Assembly (NCBI GenBank): GCA_032718475.1
Contig: JAUCBJ010004693.1
Coordinates: forward strand, 1 to 64,000
DNA: 64,000 nucleotides
Direction: 5' to 3'
Source: Nemertoderma westbladi
Lineage: Eukaryota > Xenacoelomorpha > Nemertodermatida > Nemertodermatidae
This document shows positions 32,163 to 44,608 of the stretch, piece by piece; positions within the stretch are counted from its first letter, which is position 1, and each line of letters begins with the position of its first letter. The notes below the pieces were generated by a model. That model ran no database searches, was not told where the DNA came from, and saw only the letters and a list, made by a program, of their open reading frames with translations. The translations under genes were made by a program, and so were the position numbers.

Positions 32163-32458
32163 TATCGTTTATTGTTTTGGTTAGATAACCCTGCCTTTGT
32201 AACCTGTTCCTTTCCCTCAATTGGTAACAATATCGTTTATTGTTTTGGTTAGATAAGCTTGCCTCTGTAACCTGTTTCTTTCCCTCAATTGGTAACAGTA
32301 TCGTTTATTGTTTTGGTTAGACAAGCCTGCCTCTGTAACGTTCCTTTCCCTCAATTGGCAGATTGGTAACAATATCGTTTATTGTTTTGGTTAGATAAGC
32401 TTCTATGTAACCTGTTCCTTTCCCTCAATTGGCAACAATATCGTTTATTGTGTATAAC
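32163..32458. repeat. ~68-bp minisatellite, inverted copy of the 26-kb array
   Basis: Units read ATCGTTTATTGTTTTGGTTA ... CCTCTGTAACCTGTTCCTTT ... CCCTCAATTGGTAACA, the reverse complement of the unit at 26053-26477. There are about 4.3 units (starts 32163, 32231, 32299, 32373, 32439). Confidence 0.92.
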
Positions 32459-32859
32459 ATATTCTGCAGTACCGTATTCAGCATTACATACGGTACCGGT
32501 AGCTGACAGATCCTGTTTATACCGGTACTACTCCAGTACTCTGCTACTGTACTACGATATGGCGAAACTGGTGACTGATGCCTGTAAAAAACATATTAAA
32601 TAGGCCTAGTTTTGAAAAAAAAATTTAATTTTTTTCCCGAATTCTAATTTTTTCCAGAATTCGTAAAATTCCCGAAAATATCAGAGTGTTTTCCCCCGGA
32701 GACCGGCTAGTAACTGAATTTTGAAAAAAAAAGTCAGAGTCTTTTCCCAGAAAGTCCTGTTTTCGAGCAAAAAAAATATATCCACGGGTACGGATTTGTG
32801 ACATTACCGAGAATCATAATACAGTAATAAGTTAATTTTTGTGGGGTGAGTGACGATGA

Positions 32860-33026
32860 ATTAAAGATATAATGTAAGACTGATGAGTGGGACAATATGA
32901 TAACGCTCTCCATAGCGACAAATATCAACCGACCATATTGGGGCTCGAACCCGGTACATAGGATTCAAACTTCCGGTTATCATCAGCCGGGTGTGTGTCC
33001 TACGACCACTGAGCTGCCAGGAAGGT
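32860..33026 (-). mobile_element. tRNA-derived SINE
   Basis: On the minus strand from 33026: an A-box-like TGGCAGCTCAGTGGTCGTAG (33019-33000), then after about 45 bp a B box GGGTTCGAGCCC (about 32952-32941), then a non-tRNA body. The spacing and boxes are those of an RNA polymerase III promoter inherited from a tRNA. The sequence does not fold into a proper tRNA acceptor stem, so a SINE is more likely than a functional tRNA. The 3' limit of the element is uncertain. Confidence 0.65.
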
Positions 33027-33029
33027 AAA

Positions 33030-34225
33030 ATTACTACTAAAATTAATTCAAGCTGGCCTGTCACCTAACATAACACAGTGAATAACCTTGTAAATATTCC
33101 TATAGGATTCACTGTGTAGAGCTATCAGCTGGGGTAATTGTATAATATCCCATTGTCTGGGATATAGTGACTGAATAAACACAACCTTTCTAAACTTGGC
33201 AAGTATTGTACTTCTCTCCAGTTTGGGCTTATCCATTCAATAGCATTCATTACTAGGCCCTCACTAATATTTTTTTTCATGATCACGCCAGCCTGGTGTT
33301 TCTATTAGTGAGTCTATGGCAATTTTCGTGTTATGGGTGTATTTTCGAAATAAAACAAGTTGAGACTGTGCCTTGCTTGCTTATGCTTGTTGGTGAACAT
33401 TTTAAATACTCACCGCCTATTTTAGCTAAATATTACTGTAGAGGTAAAATCCATATTAAAATTAGGTAAATGTGTCGGATTAAAAATAGGTAAGAGATTA
33501 AATATAGGTAAATCCCCATTCACGCTTGCATATAAGTATCAACTACACAAGCTGACAAGTACACAATTACGCCATATCATTTTGTCAACACTCTGGTAAT
33601 GTAAAATATTTAAATATAGCATTACTGTAATAATAAAGTAAATTATTCCCATTCAGAGCACCAAAATATCGGAATTTTGTTTGTTTTGCATGTCAACTCG
33701 CTTATACAGTAACTACCAAAGTCTCTACTTCAAATTGCTGACTTGGTAAACTAAAACTTTCTACTTTTGTCCGGATAGTGCATTGCAAGCATTGTTGCGT
33801 CACATTTAGGTCGAATTGTAGAAGAAAGTGAAGAAAATGTGTCATTTGCAACTGAAGCTTAAAGTAAACAAATCTTACCTAAATTTAAAAAGCGTCGGAT
33901 CGATATCTGGGTGTAATTTGGTCGCATCGTTAGAGTCGAATATGGGAAATTCACTTACAGACTTTGATAGCGAACTATTGTTCACCCAATTTCGAAATCT
34001 ACTGAAAGGCTGTGTTTGTTCGACAAGTTTCATCCACCAAACAGCAAGCCGCCATTCGAACTATTGCATCAAACCTGTTTCGTACCAGAACTAAAGAAGT
34101 GTAATACACAAGTTGTAGAGCAGTTCAATGGCAAATGGTGTAATTAATTAGGAGCCCGCTCGACAGGCGGGATACTTAACTGTAAAAATCTGCGGGTTAG
34201 TTACTGTAAAAATCTCAGGATATAT
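33030..34225. other. Unassigned segment
   Basis: An 88-codon frame at 33828-34094 and a 62-codon minus frame at 33236-33048 are open but show no recognisable motif, and the base composition is that of the flanks. I call no gene here. Confidence 0.35.
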
Positions 34226-34228
34226 ACA

Positions 34229-34252
34229 CTGACTGACTGACTGACTGACTGA
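34229..34252. repeat. (CTGA)n microsatellite
   Basis: Six uninterrupted CTGA/ACTG units. Confidence 0.95.
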
Positions 34253-34725
34253 TAATTATCTAGGTTCAGGCACTTCCTGCCTGGCGATTTTGTTGAAATT
34301 TTACAAGTAAATTGCTTTGGTGGTTCATAATCGCGTTACAAAATATCAGATCAATTCAATGTGTGGTATTCGATATATTTCGTTTTTTTGAAATTATTTT
34401 GTCGCGAAATTAAAAGCAATGGTAAAGTAACAACTCCTCCCTGAGCTGCTACAGCAGCTAGCTGTGTAGGACTCCTAAATATGGTTGAGTTCAGGGCTGC
34501 CTGAGATAGAATTACATCATGGCAGAATTTCTTGACTACACCCCTCCTGCTGCTGGCTGCTGTCTGAGTCTACACTTCCTTATCAGCTCTCAGGTATAGA
34601 CAGAAAATAGTTGAGTTGTCAATAAACACAATAAAATATACAACTGCAGTAGGATTATATTATTATTATTGTATCATTATTGAACGAACGGATGAAGTGG
34701 TAGGCATTCACCAGCGGCAGCATAG

Positions 34726-35229
34726 TGTAAAGATGATAGAAAAAATAAAGTATTGAGGGTCTTTAGCTGGTTATATTATATTAGATAAAGATACAATAGT
34801 AAACGTTTTCGACCTACCGGTCTGCATCAGACTATGTACTGGCAACTAACAGGAAAAGGTGGGGTCTATATATATATATATATATAAGTTTTAAAGGGGA
34901 ATACCTGATAGGTGAATCCCAGAAAGGTTAACGTGTATGTATGTAATGTATAACGTAAGGTAATTGTGATAGGGAAAGTACACGGAGTTAGTTGTAAGCT
35001 GTCAATCTAAAGTACAAATATAGGGTTGCAGGTTGGGTTATAAGGTTGGGAGAAGTTGATAGGGAAATCTATAGATCTATAATATATAGACCCCACCTTT
35101 TCCTGTTAGTTGCCAGTACATAGTCTGATGCAGACCGGTAGGTCGAAAACGTTTACTATTGTATCTTTATCTAATATAATATAACCAGCTAAAGACCCTC
35201 AATACTTTATTTTTTCTATCATCTTTACA
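34726..35229. mobile_element. Foldback element with ~147-bp inverted repeats
   Basis: Arms 34726-34872 and 35083-35229 are near-perfect reverse complements (tips TGTAAAGATGATAGAAAAAA; inner phrase AACGTTTTCGACCTACCGG). They surround a ~210-bp AT-rich loop that begins with a (TA)n tract. No ORF. Length and structure fit a MITE or foldback transposon. A related phrase (AACGTTTTCGCCCTACCGG) occurs at about 36693. Confidence 0.85.
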
Positions 35230-36189
35230 TGTATCATTATTATTATTCCACGAATCATTATGGGCTGATTATTTTGTATAGGATATACTGATATATGTAG
35301 AATGTTCTTAAAAATATTATTCTTATTTTTTTTATTACATAGGATTAGCATCATGTTTTAGCTGAAGCATTACTAGTGTAAATTAATTTAATTATATTTT
35401 AATACCATTACTACATTGGCATACTGTAAGATAAGTTTTAACATTTCTTACAAATAGTGGTGCGAGCATAAATCAAATCACGCAAATTTAAAAGAACCGG
35501 GTGAGTTGTCATAGCAAAGTTTCATTTTTTATTATGTGGGACGAGCCACAGAGTCAGCTAGCCCCACGCCTTATAGTTTAGATAATTGTTTAGTTTACCT
35601 ACTGCTGACCGACAAGGTTTATTTCTAATAGTCTTGTAAATAGGATTCTTCCCCCGGGCTCCTTACAGCCAGCTTGCTGGCTTTCTAGTAAGTATATTCA
35701 TTTTCTGAACATAATGAAGCCGGTCAATCACATCTTCACCTTACGCCTAATTTTAGACTACCGGAACCAACGGATCAATGACGCAGCGAAGGCCAAACTG
35801 GAATAACAGGGAGAAAACTGAAGCTTAACAATAATTCTGGTTGTCTGTCATTAATTTAAAAATTTATTATAATAATAATTGAATTAAATAAATGTATTTG
35901 ATCTCGTGTATCAATATGCGTACGATATCAACCGTTTCTCACGTATACAGCTTTTCGATATTTCGATGTAATATTTTTTTGTTACGGTTACAGAGTGTAA
36001 TAAATGTATATTATTATATTGAAATTTAGTAAATCGGCAGTGATCCCAACATTTACCTATTTTTAATCTCCCTTTCAAACACTTACTTATTCTTAATCTG
36101 TCAAATTTACCTATTTTTAATACGGATTTTACCCCTTCTCAAATATTTAGCACTTATTTTTAACCGAGATTAATATTCACGGTCACACT
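35230..36189. other. Unassigned AT-rich spacer
   Basis: No gene or repeat that I can support apart from the (ATT)n-like edge next to the foldback element. Confidence 0.35.
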
Positions 36190-36577
36190 CCAGCTCCTCT
36201 CATTGACTGTCTCATCATCCCATTAGTGAAGGATAGGAACGCTATGATAAGACAGGCGATGACAATCACCGGGGGATGGCCACGGCAACAGTTGTCAGCA
36301 AGATTCTAGAACTTGTATTTCTGGAAATATATTTTGACAAGTTCTTTACTACCGACTCCCAATTTGGATTTAAAAATGACTCAGGTCAATGAACTTTGTG
36401 TTTACGCCCTTAATTAAAGAGATCATTAATTTCTATCTCATTAATGATAGCCCCGTTTTTACTGTGTTCATTGACTCCTCCAAGGCGTTTGATTTGGTTA
36501 ACCATTATAAATTGTTCTCAAAGTTGATTGATAGAAATTTTCCTTTATTTTTTAAATTAGATATTTTAAAGCGGTAG
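36190..36577 (+). pseudogene. LINE RT fragment, related to LINE B
   Basis: In shifting frames: LIDCLIIPLVKDRN, ILELVILE-like, FTTDSQFGFKNDSG-like, then the open part INFYLINDSPVFTVFIDSSKAFDLVNHYKLFSKLI (about 36420-36530), which carries the first RT catalytic box (ASKAFDxVNH type). The closest match in the window is LINE B (YISKDSPVYTAFLDASKAFD). The copy holds only the fingers and the start of the palm and is frameshifted. Confidence 0.7.
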
Positions 36578-36689
36578 GCTTTTGCCAGTGATTCCATTTC
36601 AACAGTAATAGGTAATTACCATAAGCAAAATATAGCATATAGGTACATACAAGTATAGGGGTCTACACTCGCTGAATAAAACGCTGAAT

Positions 36690-37150
36690 ATGGTGAACGT
36701 TTTCGCCCTACCGGGATACGTCAGACCTGTTATATTAATAAAATATAAAGTAGTATCTCAATTCAAAATTCCCGCCACAAAAATAAAGTACTAATAGGAT
36801 TAGATAGTTCTAAGTAAGTCCTGTATGTAATATTATATAAACTAAGGGCACAATTATTAGATGTCTAATTAATATAATATAAGCCCAAAGATGCACAATT
36901 ACGACTCCGTATAACGTGCAGTATCGACTCCATTCAAAAATCAAAAATTCCCGCCACATATAAAAATAATAATGAAAAATAGAATAGCCGTAAGTAACTC
37001 ATATGGTGAAGTTGTGGATTATACAGTGTATTCTGAGTTCCAGGCCCAATAGACCCCAGTCGTGTAAAAATAGGCTTCTTGCTAATTAATATAAAACAAA
37101 ACGCACAATATCGATTCAGTATAACACGTAGTAACCGCTCCCCATGTATA
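36690..37150. repeat. Degenerate ~200-bp repeats next to a foldback-family relic
   Basis: Starts with GTGAACGTTTTCGCCCTACC (compare 34726-35229). AAAATTCCCGCCACA recurs at about 36768 and 36942. CACAATTACGACTCCGTATA (36895) recurs in altered form at about 37104. Confidence 0.55.
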
Positions 37151-38228
37151 AGTTTAGATTAGAAATATGTAAGTAATGAAAATTTTATACAAGGCAGCAG
37201 ATTAAGACAAACCAAAAACATTAAATACTGCTCATTAAGTAAGTTAGATTTGAATTAGGTTAATGAATAAGTCTAACTGTAGATTATGCAATGTATAAGT
37301 TTAAGTGAGAAATAAATTTGTTGAATAAATATTAAAAGTGATTCCGGATGTCGTCAGTGGAAACTTCCCCCAGAATTCCTTCTATCACCGACAGTTTACT
37401 CTCATAAAGTTTAGGTAAATTACACGGACCATTACCGTATACTAACTGAATAAGTTCCTCTAATCAGCTGATGGTACGACAAACGAAAGCTAAACGCGAG
37501 ATCTCGTGTTATTTAGAAACATGGCCAATGGAATGCCACTGACGGCAGACAATATTTATACCTCGTCTGTCTGTTAATTTAATCCCAGCGAATTCGACAG
37601 CAGTTGGTGAACCAACAGGATGCGGTCCTAATGATATCGATCTGGAGAAACATGGAAGGAACTGTTGGTTATTATTTAAACTTTAGGATGGATCGACACA
37701 GATCGGGATCCGGTCATTTAGATCCACCAACAGCTCCTTGTTTAACCAGAGCTACGTCATTAGGGCCGTAGATCGTCGTTATTCTCCCACTGCAGCCGAA
37801 GTAATTAGAATAACTTCACCTAGTCGTGATAAACAGGATATACGTTTGCACTTTCTGCACAATTCCGTGCAGCAATCTCCGGTTGGTTTGGGTATTCGTT
37901 AATTTATTATTTATTTTCTACTCATATTGACAACAGTAAAATAATTGTTCCATTGTCAGATTGTTTGAATGTCAAGGTACCAGTACAGTAACAGAACAGA
38001 TGGACCGGCATTGATGTACACTGTACACATGCAGGTACAGTATTGTAACCTTATTGAACTGTGCGATATTGGGCTGTACCACCGGCTTATGTAAAGCCTT
38101 CTGGTAGCAGTAGTCCGACTTTGGTACATTGGATAGTATTTGTAAATAATTATTGAAGTCACGGCCTTCTACTGTATCATTGAACAATATAATTCTACTA
38201 CCGTACGTATCTAAAATCTGTTGTCTCC
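37151..38228. other. Unassigned segment
   Basis: No ORF over about 70 codons that looks coding, and no clear repeat, before the next minisatellite. Confidence 0.35.
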
Positions 38229-41200
38229 ATGTTCAGTTTCAAAGATAAAATTGGTGTTGAGTTTGATGTTTAACGTTCAGAATCAAATATCCGTTCATTT
38301 TCAAGATTAAGTTGGTGTTCAGATTGATATTTGATGTTCAGAATCAAATACACTTTCGATTTCAGCGATTAAATGTTCAGTTTGATATTTGACGCTCGGA
38401 ATCTCAGTTTGACGTTTAGAATCAAATCTCCATTCAGTTTTCAAGATGAGTTGGTGTTCAGTTTGATGTTTGACGTTCAGAATCAGAAGTTGGTGTTCAG
38501 TTTGACGTTCAGAATCAAATCTCAGTTCAGTTTCCAAGGGAATTTGTGTTCAGTTTGATGTTTGACGTTCAGAATCAAAAGTTGGTGTTCAGTTTGACGT
38601 TCAGAATCAAAACTCCGTTCAGTTTTCAAGATGAGTTGGTGTTCAGTTTGATGCTTAACGTTCAGAATTAAATCTCCGTCAGTTTCCAAGATTAAGTTGG
38701 TGTTCAGTTTGACGTTCAGAATCAAATCTCAGTTCAGATTCCAAGACGGAATTTGTGTTCAGTTTGATGTTTGACGTTCAGAATCAGAAGTAGGTGTTCA
38801 GTTTGACGTTCAGAATCAAAACGCAGTTCAGTTTCCAAGATGGAATTGATGTTCAGTTTTATATTTGACGTTCAGAATCAAAAGTTGGAGTTCAGTGTGA
38901 TGTTCCGAATCAAAACTCCGTTCAGTTTCCAAAATGAAATCGGTCTTCAGTTTGATGTTTAACATTCATAATCAAAACTCGGTTCAGTTTCCAAGATGGA
39001 ATTGATGTTCAGTTTGATATTTGACGTTCAGAATCAGAAGTTGGTGTTCAGTTGAAGGTTCAGAATCAAAACTCCGTTCAGTTTCCAAAATGAAATCGGT
39101 ATTCAGTTTGATGTTCAGAATCAAAAGTTGGTGTTCAGTTTGACGTTCAGAATCAAAACTCCGTTCAGTTTCCAAGATGGAATTGATGTACAGTTTTTGA
39201 TATTTGACGTTCAGAATCAGAAGTTGCTGTTTATTTTGACGTTCAGTATCAAAACTCCGTTCAGTTTCCAAGATGGAATTGATGCTCAGTTTGATCAAAC
39301 CTCTTTTCTCGAATCCAAGATTAAGTTTGTGTTCAGTTTGACGTTCAGAATCAAATCTCCTTTCAGTTTACAAGATGAAGTTGGTGTTCAGTTTGAATGT
39401 TCAAAATCAAATCTCCTTCAGTTCCAAGATGAAATCAAATCTCAGTTCAGTTTCCAAGATGGAATTGGTGTTCATGTTTAGTGCAATGTTTGACCTTCAG
39501 AATCAGAAGTTGGTGTTCAATTTGACGTTCAGAATCAAATCTAAGTTCAGTTTCCAAGATGGAATTTGTGTTCAGTTTGATCAATTGACGTTCAGAATCA
39601 AAAGTTGGTGCTCAGTTTGACGTTCAGAATTAAAACTCCGCTCAGTTTCCAAGAGGGACTTCATGTTCAGTTTGATATTTGACGTGTCAGAATCAAAAGT
39701 TGGTGTTCAGTTTGACGTTCAGAGTCTAATCTCCTTTCTGTTTAGAAGGTGAAGTTGGTGTTCAGTTTGATGTTTAACGTTCATAATAAATCTCCTTTCT
39801 ATCTCCATGATGAAGTTGGTGTTCAGTTTAACTTTCAGAATCAAATCCAAGTTCAGTTTCCAAGATGGAATTTGGGTTCAGGATTATGTTTGACGTTCAG
39901 AATCAGAATTGATGTTCAGTTTGACGTTCAGAATCAAATCTCATTTCAGTTTCCAAGATGAGTTGGTGTTCAGTTTGATGCTTAACATTCAGAATTAAAT
40001 CTCCATCAGTTTCCAAGATTAAGTTGGTATTCAGTTTGACGTTCAGAATCAAATCTCCGTTAGGATTCCAAGACGGAATTTGTGTTCAGTTTGATGTTTG
40101 ACGTTCAGAATCAGAAGTTGATGTTCAGTTTGACGTTCAGAATCAAATCTCCGTTCAGATTCCAAAGCGGAATTTGTGTTCAGTTTGATGTTTGACGTTC
40201 AGAATCAGAAGTAGGGGTTCAGTTTGACGTTCAGAACAAAACTCGGTTCAGTTTCCAAGATGGAATTGATGTTCAGTTTGATGTTAGACGTTCAGATTCA
40301 AACCACCTAGTTCAGTTTCCAAGATTAAGTTTGTGTTCAGTTTGACTTTCAGAATCAAATCTCCTTTCAGTTTACAAGGTGAACTTGGTGATCAGTTTGA
40401 TGTTTAACGTTCAGAATAAATATCATTTCAGTCTCCATGATGAAGTTGGTGTTCAGTTGAACGTTCAGAATCAAATCTAAGTTAAGTTTCCATGATGGAA
40501 TTTGTGTTCAGTTTGATGTTTGACCTTCAGAATCAAAAGTTGGTTTTCAGTTTGATGTTCAGAATCAAATCTCCAGTTCAGTTTTCAAGATGTAATTGGT
40601 GTTCAGTTTGATGTTTGACGTTCAGAATAAGAAGTTGGTGTTCAGTTTGACGTCCAGAATCAAATCTCAGTTCAGTTTCCAAGATGGAATCGGTGTTCAG
40701 TTTGATGTTTGACATTCAGAATGAGAAGTTGATGTTCAGTTTGACGTTCAGAATCAAAACTCGGTTCAGTTTCAAAGATGGAATTTAGGTTCAGTTTGAA
40801 ATTTGACGTTCAGAATCAAAAGTTGGTGTTAAGTCTGACGTTAAGAATCAAAACTCCATTCAGTTACAAAGATGAAATTGGTGTTCAGATTGATGTTTGA
40901 CGTTCAGAATCAGAAGTTGGTGTTCAGTTTGACGTTCAGAATCAAATCTCCTTTCAGTTTACAAGGTGAAGTTGGTATTCAGTTTGATGTTCAGAATCAA
41001 AACTCCATTCAGTTTACAAGATGAGTTGGTGTTCAGTTTGATGCTTAATGTTCAGAATTAAATCTCCGTCAGTTTCCAAGATTAAGTTGGTGTTCAGATT
41101 GACGTTCAGAATCAAATCTCAGTTCAGATTCCAAGACGGAATTTGTGTTCAGTTTGATGTTTGACGTTCAGAATCAGAAGTAGGTGTTCAGTTTGACGTT

Positions 41201-44200
41201 CAGAATCAAAACGCAGTTCAGTTTCCAAGATGTAATTGATGTTCAGTTTTATATTTGACGTTCAGAATCAGAAGTTGGAGTTCAGTGTGATGTTCCGAAT
41301 CAAAAGTCCGTTCAGTTTCCAAAATGAAATCGGTCTTCAGTTTGATGTTTAACATTCATAATAAAAACTCGGTTCAGTTTCCAAGATGGAATTGATGTTC
41401 AGTTTGATATTTGACGTTCAGAATCAGAAGATGGTGTTCAGTTGAAGGTTCAGAATCAAAACTCCGTTCAGTTTCCAAAATGAAATCGGTCTTCAGTTTG
41501 ATATTCAGAATCAAAAGTTGGTGTTCAGTTTGACGTTCAGAATCAAAACTCCGTTCAGTTTCCAAGATGGAATTTATGTACAGTTTTTGATATTTAACGT
41601 TCATAATCAGAAGTTGCTGTTTATTTTGACGTTCAGTATCAAAACTCCGTTCAGTTTCCAAGATGGAATTGATGCTCAGTTTGATCAAACCTCTTTTCTC
41701 GAATCCAAGATTAAGTTTGTGTTCAGTTTGACGTTCAGAATCAAATCTCCTTTCAGTTTACAAGATGAAGTTGGTGTTCAGTTTGAATGTTCAAAATCAA
41801 ATCTCCTTTCAGGTCCAAGATGACGTCGGTGTTCAGTTTGAAGTTCAGAATCAAATCACAGTTCAGTTTACAAGATAGAATTGGTGTTCATGTTTAGTGC
41901 AATGTTTGACCTTCAAAATCAGAAGTTGGTTTTCAATTTGACATTCAGAATCAAATCTAAGTTCAGTTTCCAAGATGGAATTTGTGTTCAGTTTGATGTT
42001 TGACAATTGACGTTCAGAATCAAAAGTTGGTGCTCAGTTTGACGCTCAGAATTAAAACTCCGCTCAGTTTCCAAGAGGGACTTGATGTTCAGATTGATGT
42101 TTGACGTTGAGAATCAGAAGTTGGTGTTCAGTTTGACGTCCAGAATCAAAACTCCATTCAGTTTCCAAGATGAAATTGATGTTCAGTTTGATATTTGGCG
42201 TGTCAGAATCAAAAGTTGGTGTTCAGATTGACGTTCAGAGTCTAATCTCCCTTCAGTTTACAAGGTGAAGTTGATATTCAGTTTGATGTTCAAAATTAAA
42301 TCTCCTTTCAGTTTACAAGATGAAATTGGTGTTCAGTTTGACGATTAACGTTCAGAATCAAAGCTCCTTTCAGTCTCCAAGATTAAATTGGTGTTCAGTT
42401 TGATGTTCAAAAATAAATCTCCTTCCAGTTCCAAGATGACGTTGGTGTTCAGTTTGAAGTTGAGAATCAAATCCCAGTTCAGTTTCCAAGATGGAATTGG
42501 TGTTCATGTTTAGCAATGTTTGACCTTCAGAATCAGAAGTTGGTGTTCAATTTGACGTTCAGAATCAAATCTAAGTTCAGTTTCCAAGATGGAATTTGTG
42601 TTCAGTTTGATGTTTGACAATTGACGTCCAGAATCAAAAGTTGGTGCTCAGTTTGACGTTCAGAATTAAAACTCCGCTCAGTTTCCAAGAGGGAATTTAT
42701 GTTCAGATTGATGATTGACGTTCAGAATCATAAGTTGGTGTTCAGTTTGACGTTCAGAATCAAAATTCGGTTCAGTTTCCAAGATGAAATTGATGTTCAG
42801 TTTCATATTTGACGTTCAGAATCAAAAGTTGGTGTTCAGTTTGACGTTCAGAGTCTAATCTCCTTTCAGTTTCCTAGATGACGTTGGTGTTCATTTTGAC
42901 GTTCAGAATCAAATCTCAGTTCAGTTTCCAAGATGAGTTGGTGTTCAGTTTGATGCTTAACGTTCAGAATTAAATCTCCGTCAGTTTCCAAGATTAAGTT
43001 GGTGTTCAGTTTGACGTTCAGAATCAAATCCCCGTTCAGATTCCAAGACGGAATTTGTGTTCAGTTTCATGTTTGACGTTCAGAATCAGAAGTAGGTGTC
43101 CAGTTTGACGTTCAGAATCAAAATTCGGTTCAGTGTCCAAGATGGAATTCATGTTCATTTTGATATTTGACGTCAGAATCAAAAGTTGATGTTCAGTTTG
43201 ACGTTCAGAATCCAATCTCCGTTCAGATTCCAAAACGGAATTTGTGTTCAGTTTGATGTTAGACGTTTAGATTCAAACCACCTTTCAGATTCCAAGATTA
43301 AGTTGGTTTTCAGTTCGACGTTCAGAATCAAATCTCAGTTCAGTTTCCAAGATGGAATTGGTGTTCATGTTCAGTGCAATCTTTGACCTTCAGAATCAGA
43401 AATTGGTGTTCATTTTGATGTTCAGAATCAAATCTAAGTTTAGTTTCCAAGATGCAATTTGTGTTCAGTTTGATGTTTGACATTCAGAATCAAAAGTTGG
43501 TTTTCAGTTTGATGTTCAGAATCAAAACTCCGTTCAGTTTCCAAGAGGGAATTGATGTTCAGATTGATGTTTGACGTTCAGAATCAGAAGTTGGTGTTCG
43601 GTTTGACATTCAGAGTCAAAACTCGGTTCAGTATCCAAGATGGAATTGATGTTCAGTTTGATATTTGACGTTCAGAAACCAAAGTTGATGTTCAGTTTGA
43701 AGTTCAGAATCAAATCTCCTTACAGTTTCCAAGATGACATTGGTGTTCAGTTTGACGTTCAGAATCAAATCTCCTTTCAGTTTACAAGGTGAAGTTGGTA
43801 TATATTCAGTTTGATGTTCAAAATCAAATCTCCTTTCAGTTTACAAGGTGAAGTTGGTATTCAGTTTGATGTTCAAAATCAAATCTCCTTTCAGTTTACA
43901 GGGTGAAGTTGATGTTCAGTTTGATGTTCAAAATCAAATCTCCTTTCAGTCTCCAAGATGACGTTGGTGTTCAGTTTGACGTTCAGAATCAAATCTCATT
44001 TCAGTTTACAAAGTGAAGTTGGTATTCAGTTTGATGTTCAAAATAAAATCTCCTTCAGTTTCCAAGATGAGGATGGTGTTCAGTTTGATGTTCCAAATCA
44101 CATCTCCTTTCAGTTTCCAAGATGACGTTGGTGTTCAGTTTGACGTTCAGAATCTAATCTCAGTTCAGTTTCCAAGATGGAATTGGTGTTCATGTTTAGT

Positions 44201-44608
44201 GCGATGTTTGACCTTCAGAATCAGAAGTTGATGTTCAGTTCGACTTTCAGAATCAAAACACCGTTCAGTTACCACGATGAAATTGGTGTTCAGTTTGATG
44301 TTTGACGTTCAGAATCAGAAGTTGGTGTTCAGTTTCACGTTCAGTATCAAATCCCCTTTCAGGATACAAGGTGATGTTGGTATTCAGTTTGTTGTTCAAA
44401 ATCAAATCTCCCTTTAGTTTCCAATATGAAGTTGATGTTCAGTTTGACGTTCAAAATAAAATCTCCTATCGGTTTCCAAGATGAAGTTTGTGTTCACTTT
44501 GATGTTCATTAATTTAGTGTTCAGTATGAAGTTTGACGTTCAGATTGAAATTTACGATCAGTCTCCAAGATTAAGTTGGTATTCAGTTTTCAAGTTTGAC
44601 ATTCAGAA
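38229..44608. repeat. 6.4-kb minisatellite with ~55- and ~98-bp units and a 2.39-kb higher-order duplication
   Basis: The building block is GTTCAGTTTGACGTTCAGAA-TCAAATCTCCGTTCAGTTTC-CAAGATGGAATTGGT. A short form has period about 55 bp (for example 43981 to 44036). A longer form adds a second GTTTGACGTTCAGAATCAGA module and has period about 98 bp. A rare variant (AGATGAGTTGGTGTTCAGTT followed by TGATGCTTAA) recurs at 38630, 39957, 41021 and 42925. The stretch 38630-39440 is nearly identical to 41021-41835, an offset of about 2390 bp. Open frames inside the array on both strands are artefacts of stop-poor repeats. Confidence 0.96.

Noticed and set aside
33048-33236. LINE fragment (MDKPKLERS...)
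   Set aside because: Only 62 codons, no RT or endonuclease motif, and no match to the other LINE pieces in the window.
33828-34094. 88-codon plus-strand gene
   Set aside because: No recognisable motif, base composition of the flanks, and no support beyond being open.
38319-44484. Many 60-117-codon open frames on both strands
   Set aside because: They lie inside the ~55/98-bp minisatellite and come from stop-poor repeat units; near-copies reappear with the repeat period.
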